This document shows positions 43,854 to 52,953 of a stretch of DNA of 64,000 nucleotides, piece by piece (the stretch's first letter is position 1; the number at the start of each line of letters is the position of its first letter). The translations under genes were made by a program, and so were the position numbers. The stretch lies in the NCBI GenBank assembly GCA_015059735.1, contig SUZX01000005.1, positions 113,402 to 177,401 of the forward strand, in the 5' to 3' direction. Source of the stretch: Rikenellaceae bacterium (lineage in GTDB: Bacteria > Bacteroidota > Bacteroidia > Bacteroidales > Rikenellaceae). The notes below the pieces were generated by a model. It had not been told where the DNA came from. It saw only the letters and a program-made list of their open reading frames with translations, and searched no databases.

Positions 43854-44132
43854 ATGAAGATTCAATTGGAGCGCGGATTTTGGATGACTGTCACGGTGGT
43901 TGTCATGGCGATCACGGCTTATGTTGTGGTTCGTAATCTATTGCATGCCATTCAAATCAAACGACAAATCAATGTATTGGAGCGCGAATGTGAGCACTAT
44001 CGGGCAAAAATCGAGCAAGACAGTGTATTCCTTGAACAACTGCGTTATAACGATTACTTAGAGGAGTATGCCCGTGAAAAATATCGTATGCAACGTGCCG
44101 ATGAACGAGTGTATATTGTCGAGGAGGATTAA
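43854..44132 (+). CDS. Septum formation initiator family protein (FtsB/DivIC-like)
   Basis: The 92-residue protein has one N-terminal transmembrane helix (residues 9-30, FWMTVTVVVMAITAYVVV). A periplasmic coiled coil (IKRQINVLERECEHYRAKIEQDSVFLEQL) and the conserved EEYAREKYRM motif follow. This is the layout of FtsB/DivIC, which joins FtsL and FtsQ in the divisome. It starts 54 bases after queE. Confidence 0.88.
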   Translation: MKIQLERGFWMTVTVVVMAITAYVVVRNLLHAIQIKRQINVLERECEHYRAKIEQDSVFLEQLRYNDYLEEYAREKYRMQRADERVYIVEED

Positions 44133-44576
44133 AAGTTCCTATGTCGGCAATTATATGTTGCGGTAAACGGATAATCTTTTTCTCTAATCTTTTAATTATT
44201 CCATTCCAACTATCTTTCGCTTTCTTGCGAGAGGTGATTTTTGTATTCTATGCGAACAATGTCCCGTTGCAGTGTTGTTCGTTTCGAAATAATCCCTATT
44301 TTGTAATGCTATTGAAATAAATAGCAGACATGTAGAAAGTGTTTTCGCAGTCTTAAGTAGAAAATGTGGAAGTTTTCAAGACCAAAGGATGAATGAACAA
44401 TTCTCATTTCTTGTATAGCTATGCGGTTATGCACGTTCTGTGCATTCTCCCATACTATCCAAGTGTGGGGCATTGTAACGTTTGTTTTGGTCAGGTCTTT
44501 CCTCAACCTTCTACTTAATGAACGGAAGTCAACTCCACACTTTCTGTTTATTATTAACCCATCATAGAGGAGTTGT
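44133..44576. other. Gene-free gap with an imperfect inverted repeat
   Basis: Arms at 44334-44362 and 44509-44545 share AGAAAGTGT and TTAAGTAGAA in opposite orientation, separated by about 146 bp. The order and spacing of the shared blocks are similar but not identical. No convincing protein is encoded. It may be a decayed small mobile element upstream of the Sel1 gene. Confidence 0.4.
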
Positions 44577-44966
44577 ATGGTAGAGATGTTTTCTATCGGA
44601 ACATATTATTACTTGAGGGTTGAAGGAGTGCCGCAAAATTATGCCGAGGCTGTAAAATGGTGGCGTTTAGCGGCGGAGCAAGGATTTGCAGATGCACAAT
44701 ATAATTTAGGACATTGCTATGATAATGGCATTGGTGTGGAGCAAGACTATTCGGAGGCGGCAAGATGGTATCGTCTTGCTGCCGCGCAGGGTGCAGCCGA
44801 AGCGCAGAATAATATTGGCAACATGTATGAAAATGGCGACGGAGTGGAAAAGAATATAGATGAAGCGGGAAAATGGTATCGTCTCGCAGCCGAACAAGAT
44901 CACGAAGAGACCATCAGATCCTTGCGAGATTTGGCCCAAAAATATCTTTCGGACGAGACGTTTTAG
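44577..44966 (+). CDS. Sel1-repeat protein, possibly 5'-truncated
   Basis: The 129-residue protein is almost entirely three Sel1/TPR-like repeats of 36 residues. They are GVPQNYAEAVKWWRLAAEQG (first, incomplete), GIGVEQDYSEAARWYRLAAA (second) and GDGVEKNIDEAGKWYRLAAE (third), followed by a short helical tail. Such repeats form protein-binding superhelices. It lacks a signal peptide and its first repeat is degenerate, so it may be the remnant of a longer gene. The ATG at 44577 is preceded by AGAGGAG, a strong Shine-Dalgarno sequence that is unusual in Bacteroidota. It converges on thiL with a 12-base gap. Confidence 0.7.
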   Translation: MVEMFSIGTYYYLRVEGVPQNYAEAVKWWRLAAEQGFADAQYNLGHCYDNGIGVEQDYSEAARWYRLAAAQGAAEAQNNIGNMYENGDGVEKNIDEAGKWYRLAAEQDHEETIRSLRDLAQKYLSDETF

Positions 44967-44978
44967 CTTTGTCCCGAT

Positions 44979-45917
44979 TTAGAAATGGGTAAATCCTTGC
45001 CAATCGGTCTCTATTGGACTGCCGTTGCGAAGCCATTGTAATTTGTTCCCTTCGGTGATGCGGCCGATGGGGTAGATTGGTGTCCCGAAATGAGAGTGAA
45101 AATTTCTAATAAGGGGATCGGCGGTAAACGGATCGACCGTGAAAAGCAGTTTGTAGTCCTCGCCGCCGCAAAGTGCCGTTTGCAAATCGGAGCCTTCGGC
45201 TATGGGAATCAGTTCGGTATTGATCTCGGCACCGACCTTCGAACGTCGGAGGATATGTCGCAGATCGGAGGCCAAACCATCCGACAGATCCATCATGGCA
45301 TGTACCTCCCGATGTGCTCCGAGCCAAATTCCCTCGGTTACCTGCGGTTGTGGATTGCGGTGCGCAACAGCTTGGGGCGTGTCGAATTTTCTGGCAAGCA
45401 GATCCTGTAATCCGCTGCCCGAAGCACCTAACTCTCCGGTCACAAAAATCACATCACCTGATTGGGCATCGCTGCGTCGTTTGATGTTGGCCGATGAACC
45501 TCGTCCGATGGCGGTAACGTTGATCGTAATCCCTGAATCCGAGCGGGTCGTGTCACCTCCGATGAGAGCCACCGAAAACTCATCGGATAGCGAATGATAC
45601 CCCTCCATGAACTCTTTGGCCCATCCCTTAGGGAGATCGCTTGGTAAGGCGATTGATAGCAGGGTAGCAATAGGGCGAACTCCCATTGCTGCCACATCAC
45701 TTAAATTGACAGCCAGTGATTTTCTTCCGATCTCGTAGGCCGACGTCGCATGGCGTAGAAAATGAACCTGCTCGGTAAGCAGGTCGGCCGTAAAAACCAA
45801 CGACTCTCCATTTTCAAGTGGCAATATGGCGCAATCATCACCGATACCCTCAAAATCGTTGGTGGGTATGTGGGCAAAGAGGTTTGCAATGTAATCAATA
45901 AATCCGAATTCGGTCAT
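44979..45917 (-). CDS. thiL: Thiamine-monophosphate kinase ThiL
   Basis: The 312-residue kinase makes thiamine pyrophosphate from thiamine phosphate with ATP. It has the AIR-synthase-related fold. Conserved pieces are FEGIGDDCAIL (metal and ATP site), VFTADLLTEQVHF, GRKSLAVNLSDVAAMG, ALIGGDTTRSDSG and the C-terminal MMDLSDGLASDLRHI, with GGEDYKLLFTV. It is monocistronic on the minus strand and divergent from aroQ. No other thiamine gene or TPP riboswitch was seen here. Confidence 0.96.
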   Translation of the reverse strand: MTEFGFIDYIANLFAHIPTNDFEGIGDDCAILPLENGESLVFTADLLTEQVHFLRHATSAYEIGRKSLAVNLSDVAAMGVRPIATLLSIALPSDLPKGWAKEFMEGYHSLSDEFSVALIGGDTTRSDSGITINVTAIGRGSSANIKRRSDAQSGDVIFVTGELGASGSGLQDLLARKFDTPQAVAHRNPQPQVTEGIWLGAHREVHAMMDLSDGLASDLRHILRRSKVGAEINTELIPIAEGSDLQTALCGGEDYKLLFTVDPFTADPLIRNFHSHFGTPIYPIGRITEGNKLQWLRNGSPIETDWQGFTHF

Positions 45918-45981
45918 AGTACAAAGATACTCAAAAAAACCGAGAAAGGCACGTATTTTTGTCTACTCCCGTTAATAAAAT

Positions 45982-46012
45982 TTGGTGAAGCACATGTCTT
46001 GCATTATCTTTG
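45982..46012 (+). promoter_or_regulatory. Promoter of aroQ
   Basis: TTG (45982-45984), a 20-bp spacer and TATCTTTG (46005-46012) match the consensus, 27 bases upstream of the ATG. Confidence 0.7.
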
Positions 46013-46039
46013 TCAGTAGAAAGATTAATGATAATAACT

Positions 46040-46465
46040 ATGAAGATATTGATTCTCAATGGCCCTAATCTCAATTTGCAAGGCCGCCGTGATACTGCAA
46101 TCTATGGTACACAGACTTTCGACGAATTCCTCAATGAATTGCGTATGGAGTATCCGCAAGTGGAGTTCGCCTATTTTCAGTCGAATATAGAAGGCGAATT
46201 GATTGGTGCGGTCCAGCAGGCCGAAGGCGTTTACGAGGGGGTGGTGCTTAATGCCGGTGGTTATACGCATACATCGGTCGCTTTGCGCGATGCCATTTCT
46301 GCTGTATCAGTTCCGGTAGTCGAGGTTCATATCTCTTCGATATTGGCACGTGAGGAGTTTCGACATGTTTCGTTGCTGGCTCCGGTGGCTGTTGGCTCTA
46401 TCATGGGTTTTGGCCTTGATTCTTATCGGTTAGGAGTTACGGCGTTGTTGTTGAAAAAGAAGTAG
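46040..46465 (+). CDS. aroQ: 3-dehydroquinate dehydratase, type II
   Basis: The 141-residue enzyme is read from ATG 46040 (MKILILNGPNLNLQGRR). It removes water from 3-dehydroquinate in the shikimate pathway and forms the small dodecameric type II fold. NGPNLN, the flexible loop GRRDTAIYG with the catalytic Tyr, NAGGYTHTSVALRD with the catalytic His, and VHISSILAREEFRHVS are all present. It lies 14 kb from aroA-aroC, so the pathway is split. pyk follows 62 bases later. Confidence 0.96.
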   Translation: MKILILNGPNLNLQGRRDTAIYGTQTFDEFLNELRMEYPQVEFAYFQSNIEGELIGAVQQAEGVYEGVVLNAGGYTHTSVALRDAISAVSVPVVEVHISSILAREEFRHVSLLAPVAVGSIMGFGLDSYRLGVTALLLKKK

Positions 46466-46527
46466 AGCTGATAAGTTTTGCAACATAAGAATCTAAATTA
46501 ATGGTAAGTGCAGAAGGATTTTAGTGT

Positions 46528-48003
46528 ATGTACAGAGTGAAAAAAACAAAAGTGGTGGCGACGATGTCCGATTTCCGTTGCACCGAGGAGTTTGTTGGCA
46601 AATTGTTCGATGCCGGTATGGATGTGGTTCGTATCAATTCGGCCCATGTGAGTGAGGCGGGTGCTACCCGAATTGTCGAGACGGTACATCGGGTGCATCC
46701 CTCGATCCCGGTAATGATTGATACGAAAGGCCCTGAAATTAGAGTTACAACCATTGCGGAAGAGTATGGCAATGGTATAAACTTTTGCGAGGGTGATCGT
46801 GTTGCGGTGCGGGGTAGCGATGGCTCGGATCTGACCACGCGCAAAGTGGTCTATATGAATGTGCCAACTATCGTTCGAGATATTCCCATTGGTGCTCGCA
46901 TGCTGATAGCCGACGGCGAATTGGAGATCCGCGTGTTGGAGAAAAAGGATCAGGAGTTGATTTGCGAATTTGTGGTGGGAGGTACAATGCGTTCGCGAAA
47001 GAGTGTCAATGTTCCGGGGGTATCTATTGATTTGCCTTCGGTGACAGAGAAGGATCGTCGTTTTATCGAGTGGGCTGTTCGCAACGATGTGGACTTCATC
47101 GCCCATTCGTTTGTGCGCAGTGCTCGCGATATTCGCGCAGTGCAGGAGATTTTGGATGCTCATCATAGTCCGATCAAAATTATTTCGAAAATTGAAAATC
47201 AAGAAGGACTTGATAATCTCGATGAAATTATCGAGGCATCGTATGGTATCATGGTGGCGCGAGGTGATTTGGGCGTTGAATTGCCAGCAGAGGCTATTCC
47301 CAATACACAACGGCGGATAGTGGAAAAGTGCATTGCAGCCAAACGTCCCGTGATCATTGCTACGCAAATGCTCTATTCGATGGTTAAATCTCCGCGTCCG
47401 ACTCGTGCCGAGGTGAGCGATGTGGCTAGCGCGATCTACGAACGTGTCGATGCTGTGATGTTGAGCGATGAAACAGCTATGGGTGACTATCCGATTGAGG
47501 CCGTTCAAACCATGTCTCGAATTGCTTGCGAGATTGAACGCGATGAGCAACATTTCAAACCCATGATTGATATGGATATGGTTTCGGTAAATCATGAGAT
47601 TACGGCTCAATTGGCTCGTTCAGCAGTTCGGGCCTCTACCAACCTGCCGATCAAATATGTGATTTTGGATACCAAAACCGGTCGTACAGGACGCTATGTG
47701 GCGGCGTTCCGTCCGAGTCGATTGGTGTTTGCAGTTTGTTATCAATTGCATGCACAACGAGTTCTGGCTTTATCCTATGGAATAGTACCGTTGTTACGCA
47801 ATCAGGAGGTAAACGACAAGTACCATTTCTTGGTCGATGCATTGGAATTTATCGAACGAGATGACAAGTTGGATGGTAAGGAGTTGTTGGCCATTGTGGG
47901 AGGCAGTTTCGGCCCTGAAGGCGGTGCCTCATATGTCGAGATTGCCGATGTACAACGTATCCGTAATCGCAATGCTGAGATTGCAGCCGGAGTGCGTCGT
48001 TGA
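46528..48003 (+). CDS. pyk: Pyruvate kinase
   Basis: This 491-residue enzyme converts PEP + ADP to pyruvate + ATP. The TIM barrel opens KKTKVVATMSDF. VMIDTKGPEIR, IISKIENQEGLDNLDEI (the general-acid Lys), IMVARGDLGVELP and RPVIIATQMLYSM give the PEP and metal sites; VMLSDETAMGDYPIEAV is the domain end. The C-terminal allosteric domain (about 355-491) is complete. It follows aroQ by 62 bases and precedes the flippase by 37. Confidence 0.97.
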   Translation: MYRVKKTKVVATMSDFRCTEEFVGKLFDAGMDVVRINSAHVSEAGATRIVETVHRVHPSIPVMIDTKGPEIRVTTIAEEYGNGINFCEGDRVAVRGSDGSDLTTRKVVYMNVPTIVRDIPIGARMLIADGELEIRVLEKKDQELICEFVVGGTMRSRKSVNVPGVSIDLPSVTEKDRRFIEWAVRNDVDFIAHSFVRSARDIRAVQEILDAHHSPIKIISKIENQEGLDNLDEIIEASYGIMVARGDLGVELPAEAIPNTQRRIVEKCIAAKRPVIIATQMLYSMVKSPRPTRAEVSDVASAIYERVDAVMLSDETAMGDYPIEAVQTMSRIACEIERDEQHFKPMIDMDMVSVNHEITAQLARSAVRASTNLPIKYVILDTKTGRTGRYVAAFRPSRLVFAVCYQLHAQRVLALSYGIVPLLRNQEVNDKYHFLVDALEFIERDDKLDGKELLAIVGGSFGPEGGASYVEIADVQRIRNRNAEIAAGVRR

Positions 48004-48040
48004 TCCGATTGATCTAGTATAACTTACCTAATAAACGAAG

Positions 48041-49522
48041 ATGACCGAATTCCGAAAAAGCGGAAGTTTGAAAGACAAAGTGGCTCGCGGTGTGGCGTGG
48101 AGCGTGGCCGAGAAGGTCGGGTCCATGTTGTTGCAAATGGCGGTGAGCCTGATTATCCTACGTTTGTTGACGCGGGAGGACTTTGGTATTATGGCGATTC
48201 TTACAGCGGTATCGGCAGTGGCTCTCGTACTCGTTGATAGCGGTTTCTCCCAAATGCTTATTCGTAAGGAGGATCTTGACGAGCGGGATTGCAAATCGGT
48301 TTTCTTTTTCAATATAGCTGTTTCGTTGGCTCTCTATCTGCTCTTTCTGCTGCTGACCCCTGTGGCTGCTCGTTATTATGAGATGCCGGAGTTGGTAGAG
48401 TTGGCTCCGATTTTTTTCTTGTTGTTGCCGGTCAATGCACTATGTTCGGTACAGAATGCTTTGTTTGTGCGCCAATTTCGTTTTGCACTACTCTCTAAAA
48501 TAACGTTTGTTTCGGCATTGGTCAGCGGCTTATTGGCCGTAGGATTGGCTTTGGCCGGAGCTGGTGTTTGGAGTGTGGTGCTACAACGGCTTATGCAGGT
48601 TGTTGTGCGGGTTGCTTTGCTTTGGAGGCTTGGAGAGTGGCGACCGAGGGGAAGGTTCGACGGTCGTGCTCTACGCCAAATGGCTCCTTATAGTTTCAGC
48701 CTGATGGCAACCGACCTGATCACTACCTTTTATAATAAGATTCCGCAATTTGCATTGGGAAGACTCTATCCTGCCGATACACTCGGAGCCTTTGATCAGG
48801 CAGTGAAACTTAAAGATCAACCCGTTACTTCGGCGATGCAGGCTGTTCAGAGTGTGACATTTCCGGCTTTGTCGAAGTTGGGCAATGATCCGCAAAAGTT
48901 TGCCGAGAGCTACCGTCAGGTGGTGATGGTTGTCACCTATCTCCTTTCCCCTATAATGTTAGGGCTCTCGGCTGTTTCGCGCGATCTTTTTGCGGCACTG
49001 TTGGGCGAGGAGTGGATGCCGACAGTGCCTTATTTCGAGGTCGTTTGTTTTGCCGGATTGTTTTATCCTATTGCTATGGTGGCTTTCAATGTGCTGAAAG
49101 CCCGTAGCGATGGAAAGATTATTGTGCGGATCGAACTCTTGAAAAAGATTTTGATGACATTGATTTTTGCTTTTACCATTCCTTTCAGTGTCGAAGCCGT
49201 TGTATGGGGGTTGGTTGCCATTTCGTTCTGTGAAATGGTGGTAAATGTCGGGGCATCGTTGCGTTATACCACCTTGAAATGGTTGAGTTTGCTACGTACA
49301 CTGCTCCCTATTGTTGCCGTGTCGGGTGCGATGTATTTGTCGGTTTGTGTGGTGTTGCAACTTTTGCCTTTCGAAGCATGGCTACGCCTTTTGATCGGTG
49401 TTCTTACCGGTGTAGTTTGTTATCCGATGCTTTCGGCAATTTTCCGGTTGGAGGCTTTCCACGAAGTGATTGCCATTCTATGCAAACAGCTGAAAATAAA
49501 TAAACCCGACCGAAATTGTTAG
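48041..49522 (+). CDS. Polysaccharide flippase (Wzx/WzxC-like)
   Basis: The 493-residue protein has 12-14 hydrophobic helices and the MVF-superfamily layout. SGSLKDKVARGVAWSVAEKVGSMLLQMAVSLIIL at the N-terminus and the ARYYEMPELVELAPIFFLLLP segment are typical of the Polysacc_synt_3 family. So are the SLMATDLITTFYNKIPQFALG loop and RVFDQAVKLKDQP-like region. It flips lipid-linked oligosaccharides across the inner membrane. No glycosyltransferases or other surface-polysaccharide genes are adjacent, so its cargo is unknown. It ends 35 bases from the convergent buk. Confidence 0.9.
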   Translation: MTEFRKSGSLKDKVARGVAWSVAEKVGSMLLQMAVSLIILRLLTREDFGIMAILTAVSAVALVLVDSGFSQMLIRKEDLDERDCKSVFFFNIAVSLALYLLFLLLTPVAARYYEMPELVELAPIFFLLLPVNALCSVQNALFVRQFRFALLSKITFVSALVSGLLAVGLALAGAGVWSVVLQRLMQVVVRVALLWRLGEWRPRGRFDGRALRQMAPYSFSLMATDLITTFYNKIPQFALGRLYPADTLGAFDQAVKLKDQPVTSAMQAVQSVTFPALSKLGNDPQKFAESYRQVVMVVTYLLSPIMLGLSAVSRDLFAALLGEEWMPTVPYFEVVCFAGLFYPIAMVAFNVLKARSDGKIIVRIELLKKILMTLIFAFTIPFSVEAVVWGLVAISFCEMVVNVGASLRYTTLKWLSLLRTLLPIVAVSGAMYLSVCVVLQLLPFEAWLRLLIGVLTGVVCYPMLSAIFRLEAFHEVIAILCKQLKINKPDRNC

Positions 49523-49536
49523 ATTTCGAATCGGGT
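49504..49536. terminator. Hairpin between convergent flippase and buk genes
   Basis: An imperfect stem (ACCCGA-C-CGAAAT with ATTTCG-AA-TCGGGT) straddles the flippase stop codon in a 35-base convergent gap. Confidence 0.5.
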
Positions 49537-49557
49537 ATGACGTGCGCATCGTTTCGA

Positions 49558-50631
49558 TTAGTCGTATGTCTTCGGAATAACCTCTCCGCGTAATACGGCA
49601 AGCGCATTTGTTGCCAATGCGGCGAGTTCGTTTTCTCCGGCATATACCGTCAAGGGGGCTATGAATTGACACCGAGATTCGATGAGTTTGACGATTGTTG
49701 TGCTGTATGCGATGCCTCCGGTCAACAGAATCCTATTTACATTACCTTCGAGCACCGTAGCCATGGCTCCAATTTGTTTAGCGATGTTATAACACATTGC
49801 TTCAATCATTTGGCGAGCTTGCAGATCTCCTGTGTTGGCTTGTTCGACAGCCTGAGCAACTGAGTTTGTCCCTAAGTAGGCGACCAATCCTCCTTTGCTC
49901 GAAATGAGTTTAAGCAACTCCTCGCGGGTATATTGTCCCGAGAAGCAAACCTTGATCAACTCGTTTGAGGGGATGCTGCCTGCGCGGTCGGGAGAGAATG
50001 GGCCATCTCCGTCGAGCGCATTATTGACATCGATGATACGCCCTTGTTTATGTGCTGCTACCGAAATGCCACCGCCCATGTGGGCAACGATCAGATTGGT
50101 GTTTTCATAAACGAGTCCTTTCTCTCGGCAGTATAGACGTGCTATGGCCTTTTGATTGAGTGCATGAAAGATCGGTTGGCGGGTGCACATTGGCAATCCC
50201 GTAATGCGTGCGATTTCATCCATTTCGTCAACAACCGGAGGATCGGCAATATATGCTTTGACTTCGGGGCCAACCATGTGTGCGATTTGTACAGCAAGGA
50301 GTCCGCCGAGATTACTCGCATGTTTCATCTGCGCATTACGCAAGTCGTTGACCATTTGCGGTGTCACTTCGTAAACGCCTGATGGTATCGGTTTGATAAG
50401 ACCGCCACGTCCGATGACGGCAGAGATTGCTTGCAAAGAGTAATTCTTTTTGCGCAATGCCTCGATAATCAGTTCCCGTCGCCAATCAAGTTGTGAAATG
50501 ATATCGGGAAATCGAGCCAACTCTTCGGTTGAATGACGTAAGGTTAATTCCGACAAAGGTCGCTCCTCTTCGTAGAGGGCGACCTTTGTGGATGTAGATC
50601 CGGGATTTATTGCTAAAATTAGGTAGCTCAT
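49558..50631 (-). CDS. buk: Butyrate kinase
   Basis: The 357-residue acyl kinase makes ATP from an acyl phosphate. LILAINPGSTSTKVALY is the ASKHA phosphate-1 segment. GRGGLIKPIPSGVYEVT and the long FHALNQKAIARLYCRE stretch with AHMGGGISVAAHKQGRIIDV are butyrate-kinase features. ILLTGGIAYS is the adenosine motif. Acetate kinase, which is also present (51616), is clearly distinct. It is third in the ackA-ptb-buk run, 43 bases after ptb, so the two probably act together on butyryl or branched acyl phosphates. Confidence 0.95.
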   Translation of the reverse strand: MSYLILAINPGSTSTKVALYEEERPLSELTLRHSTEELARFPDIISQLDWRRELIIEALRKKNYSLQAISAVIGRGGLIKPIPSGVYEVTPQMVNDLRNAQMKHASNLGGLLAVQIAHMVGPEVKAYIADPPVVDEMDEIARITGLPMCTRQPIFHALNQKAIARLYCREKGLVYENTNLIVAHMGGGISVAAHKQGRIIDVNNALDGDGPFSPDRAGSIPSNELIKVCFSGQYTREELLKLISSKGGLVAYLGTNSVAQAVEQANTGDLQARQMIEAMCYNIAKQIGAMATVLEGNVNRILLTGGIAYSTTIVKLIESRCQFIAPLTVYAGENELAALATNALAVLRGEVIPKTYD

Positions 50632-50674
50632 AAAATTCTCGGTTCAAGATTAAATATAAGGTGTCGGATGCAAA

Positions 50675-51580
50675 TTATTTTGCAGACAGACAGGCCAATG
50701 CAATCGAGAAGAGTTTGGTCTTGCTCGAGTCACCACGAGAGGTGAGTACGCAGGGAACTTTTGTACCCATAACCATAGCTGCCAACTCGCCACCACAAAG
50801 GTGGGTTGCCGACTTGAAGAATACGTTGCCCGATTCGATATTGGGGAAGAGCAAGCAGTCGGGATCTCCGGCAACAGCACTTCCTTTAACTTTCTTGTGT
50901 TCGGCAACTTCTTTGTAGAGTGCAACATCGAGCGACAGCGGACCATCGACGATAACATTGCCTAATTGTCCGCGATCGCCCATTTTTGCTAACAAAGCAC
51001 CTTCGGTCGAGGAGATGACGTTGGGCAATAACTGCTCCGACGGAGCGATGCAGGCGATCTTCGGGGTTTGGATTCCCAAAGTTTTGGCAGTTTGAGCCAA
51101 ATAGCTGATCTGTTTAACTTTCTGTTTGAAATCGGGCTGCGGAATTACAGCAACATCGGAGATGATGAGCAGTTTCGGATAGCAGGGCATTTCGATAACC
51201 GACACATGACTCAATACGCCTTTGGGAGGGAACAGACCTGCATCTTTGTTCAAGATTCCGCGCATGTATTTATCGGTCGAAACCAACCCCTTCATCAATA
51301 CATCGGCTTCGCCGGCAACAACGGCGGCAACAGCCAATTGAACGCATTTTGTGTCGTTAGCCTCGTCAACGATATTGAATGCCGTAATGTCAAATCCGTT
51401 CTCTTGGCAAACCTGCTCGATGGTTGCTTTATCGCCATAGAGTGTAGGCTCTACAAGTCCCTCTTTGTATGCGTTGTAAACGGCCTCTAATGTGTGTGAA
51501 TCTTGGCCATAAGCAACCGCCAAACGTTTTTTACCCTTTTTTCTCGCCTCCTCGACGATCTGGGTGAGATGTTCGATCAT
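50675..51580 (-). CDS. ptb: Phosphate butyryltransferase
   Basis: The 301-residue enzyme swaps CoA for phosphate on an acyl thioester. It has the PTA_PTB fold, with KKGKKRLAVAYGQDSHTLEAV at the N-terminus, ADVLMKGLVSTDKYMRGIL (about residues 94-112), GVLSHVSVIEMP and VIVDGPLSLDVALYKE. PDCLLFPNIESGNVFFKSAT and the terminal GDSSKTKLFSIALACL follow. Its length and these motifs favour phosphate butyryltransferase over acetyltransferase. It lies between ackA (35-base gap) and buk (43-base gap). Confidence 0.92.
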   Translation of the reverse strand: MIEHLTQIVEEARKKGKKRLAVAYGQDSHTLEAVYNAYKEGLVEPTLYGDKATIEQVCQENGFDITAFNIVDEANDTKCVQLAVAAVVAGEADVLMKGLVSTDKYMRGILNKDAGLFPPKGVLSHVSVIEMPCYPKLLIISDVAVIPQPDFKQKVKQISYLAQTAKTLGIQTPKIACIAPSEQLLPNVISSTEGALLAKMGDRGQLGNVIVDGPLSLDVALYKEVAEHKKVKGSAVAGDPDCLLFPNIESGNVFFKSATHLCGGELAAMVMGTKVPCVLTSRGDSSKTKLFSIALACLSAK

Positions 51581-51615
51581 AGTGTAAATATTTTAGAGTT
51601 AATTGTTATCAGAAT

Positions 51616-52818
51616 CTATTTCACAAGATTGTAAGTGTCGGTCGCAATTACCAACTCTTCGTTGGTAGCGATGATGGCAACTTTGACTTTCGAATCGGAA
51701 GCCGAGAGGATTTTGTTTACGCCACGAACACCTTTGTTGGCTGCTGTGTCGAATTTTACGCCCATGAACTCCAATCCTTCACAAACCTCTTGACGTACCT
51801 CTTCCGAGTTTTCGCCAACACCTCCGGTGAAGATGATCATATCCACACCGCCCATTTCTGCTGCATATTGGCCTACAAATTTCTTGATACGACCATAATG
51901 CATGTCGCGAGCCAAAATGGCACGGGAATTACCTTCGTCGTAAGCACGGTCGATATCGCGCATGTCGCTTGAAATGCCGGTCAGACCCAAAACACCCGAT
52001 TTCTTGTTCATCATGGTATTCAACTCGGCATAGCTCATGCCTTCTTTTTCTCCGATGAATGTAATAGCACTTGCATCGACACTTCCGCAACGGGTTCCCA
52101 TCACCAAACCATCGAGGGGCGAGAATCCCATCGATGTGTCAAACGATTTTCCGTTCAGTACGGCAGTTACCGAAGCTCCGTTACCGATATGGCAAGTGAT
52201 GATCTTTGAGTTTTCGAGATCCAATCCGGCCATTTCGGCACCGATACGGGCGACGTATTTGTGGCTAGTACCATGAAATCCGTATTTACGCACACGATAT
52301 TTCTCATAGTACTCATAAGGCAAGGCAAACAAGTAATTTACAGCTGGAATTGTTTGATGGAACGAGGTGTCGAAAACGGTGACTTGCGGCACTCCGGGAA
52401 GTACTTTCTCAATCGACAATATACCTTCCAAATTGGCGGGATTGTGTAATGGGGCAATCTCAAACAGTGAGCGAATCTTCTCTTTGACTTCCTCAGTTAC
52501 GAGACAACTTTCGGGGAAAAATTCGCCACCGTGAGCCACTCGATGACCAACGGCTTTTACTTCATCAAGCGAAGCGATTACACCATGTTTGGGGTCGGTA
52601 AGAGCTTGAAGTACCAAACTGATGCCGGTGGTGTGGTCCGGAATAGGCTGACTCAATGCAAAAGGCTCTTTGCCTATGGGTTTGTGTACAAGATCACCTT
52701 CGGGAAGACCGATACGCTCTACAAGACCTTTGGCGAGCAGGTTGCTCGATTGATCCGTCATGTCGATCACTTGGTATTTGATCGATGAGGATCCACAATT
52801 AAGTACTAAAATGACCAT
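51616..52818 (-). CDS. ackA: Acetate kinase
   Basis: The 400-residue enzyme is read from ATG 52818 (MVILVLNCGSSSIKYQVI). A frame extending to 52902 adds a non-conserved leader. It interconverts acetyl phosphate + ADP and acetate + ATP. The phosphate-1 motif LNCGSSSIKY, AVGHRVAHGGEFF, the FDTSFHQTIP segment with its catalytic region, KYGFHGTSHKYV and TCHIGNGASVTA are intact. IIFTGGVGENS is the adenosine motif. It heads ackA-ptb-buk, behind a consensus promoter at 52942-52912. Confidence 0.97.
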   Translation of the reverse strand: MVILVLNCGSSSIKYQVIDMTDQSSNLLAKGLVERIGLPEGDLVHKPIGKEPFALSQPIPDHTTGISLVLQALTDPKHGVIASLDEVKAVGHRVAHGGEFFPESCLVTEEVKEKIRSLFEIAPLHNPANLEGILSIEKVLPGVPQVTVFDTSFHQTIPAVNYLFALPYEYYEKYRVRKYGFHGTSHKYVARIGAEMAGLDLENSKIITCHIGNGASVTAVLNGKSFDTSMGFSPLDGLVMGTRCGSVDASAITFIGEKEGMSYAELNTMMNKKSGVLGLTGISSDMRDIDRAYDEGNSRAILARDMHYGRIKKFVGQYAAEMGGVDMIIFTGGVGENSEEVRQEVCEGLEFMGVKFDTAANKGVRGVNKILSASDSKVKVAIIATNEELVIATDTYNLVK

Positions 52819-52911
52819 GTTTTTTAGCTTTTTATTGTTAATATTCGTATAATAAGTTCGATACAGCCTGTATAAAAATAGCAAGATGCTTAATCTTGTC
52901 AAAAGAATAAG

Positions 52912-52942
52912 TAAAGGTACACTTATTTCTGCGAAAATGCAA
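52912..52942 (-). promoter_or_regulatory. Promoter of ackA-ptb-buk
   Basis: On the minus strand, TTG (52942-52940), a 20-bp spacer and TACCTTTA (52919-52912), one mismatch at the last base, lie about 95 bases upstream of ackA. The terminator of the preceding operon ends 11 bases before it. Confidence 0.65.
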
Positions 52943-52953
52943 ATATCCGACAG

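Noticed and set aside
44309..44506. 65-codon minus-strand frame between divIC-like and Sel1 genes
   Set aside because: No recognisable family and it spans the inverted-repeat region; more likely chance in debris.
44979..45917. TPP riboswitch or thiamine operon near thiL
   Set aside because: No THI-box sequence and no other thiamine gene adjacent.
46498..47610. Minus-strand frame of 370 codons inside pyk
   Set aside because: It is antisense to pyruvate kinase with no domain signature and no promoter.
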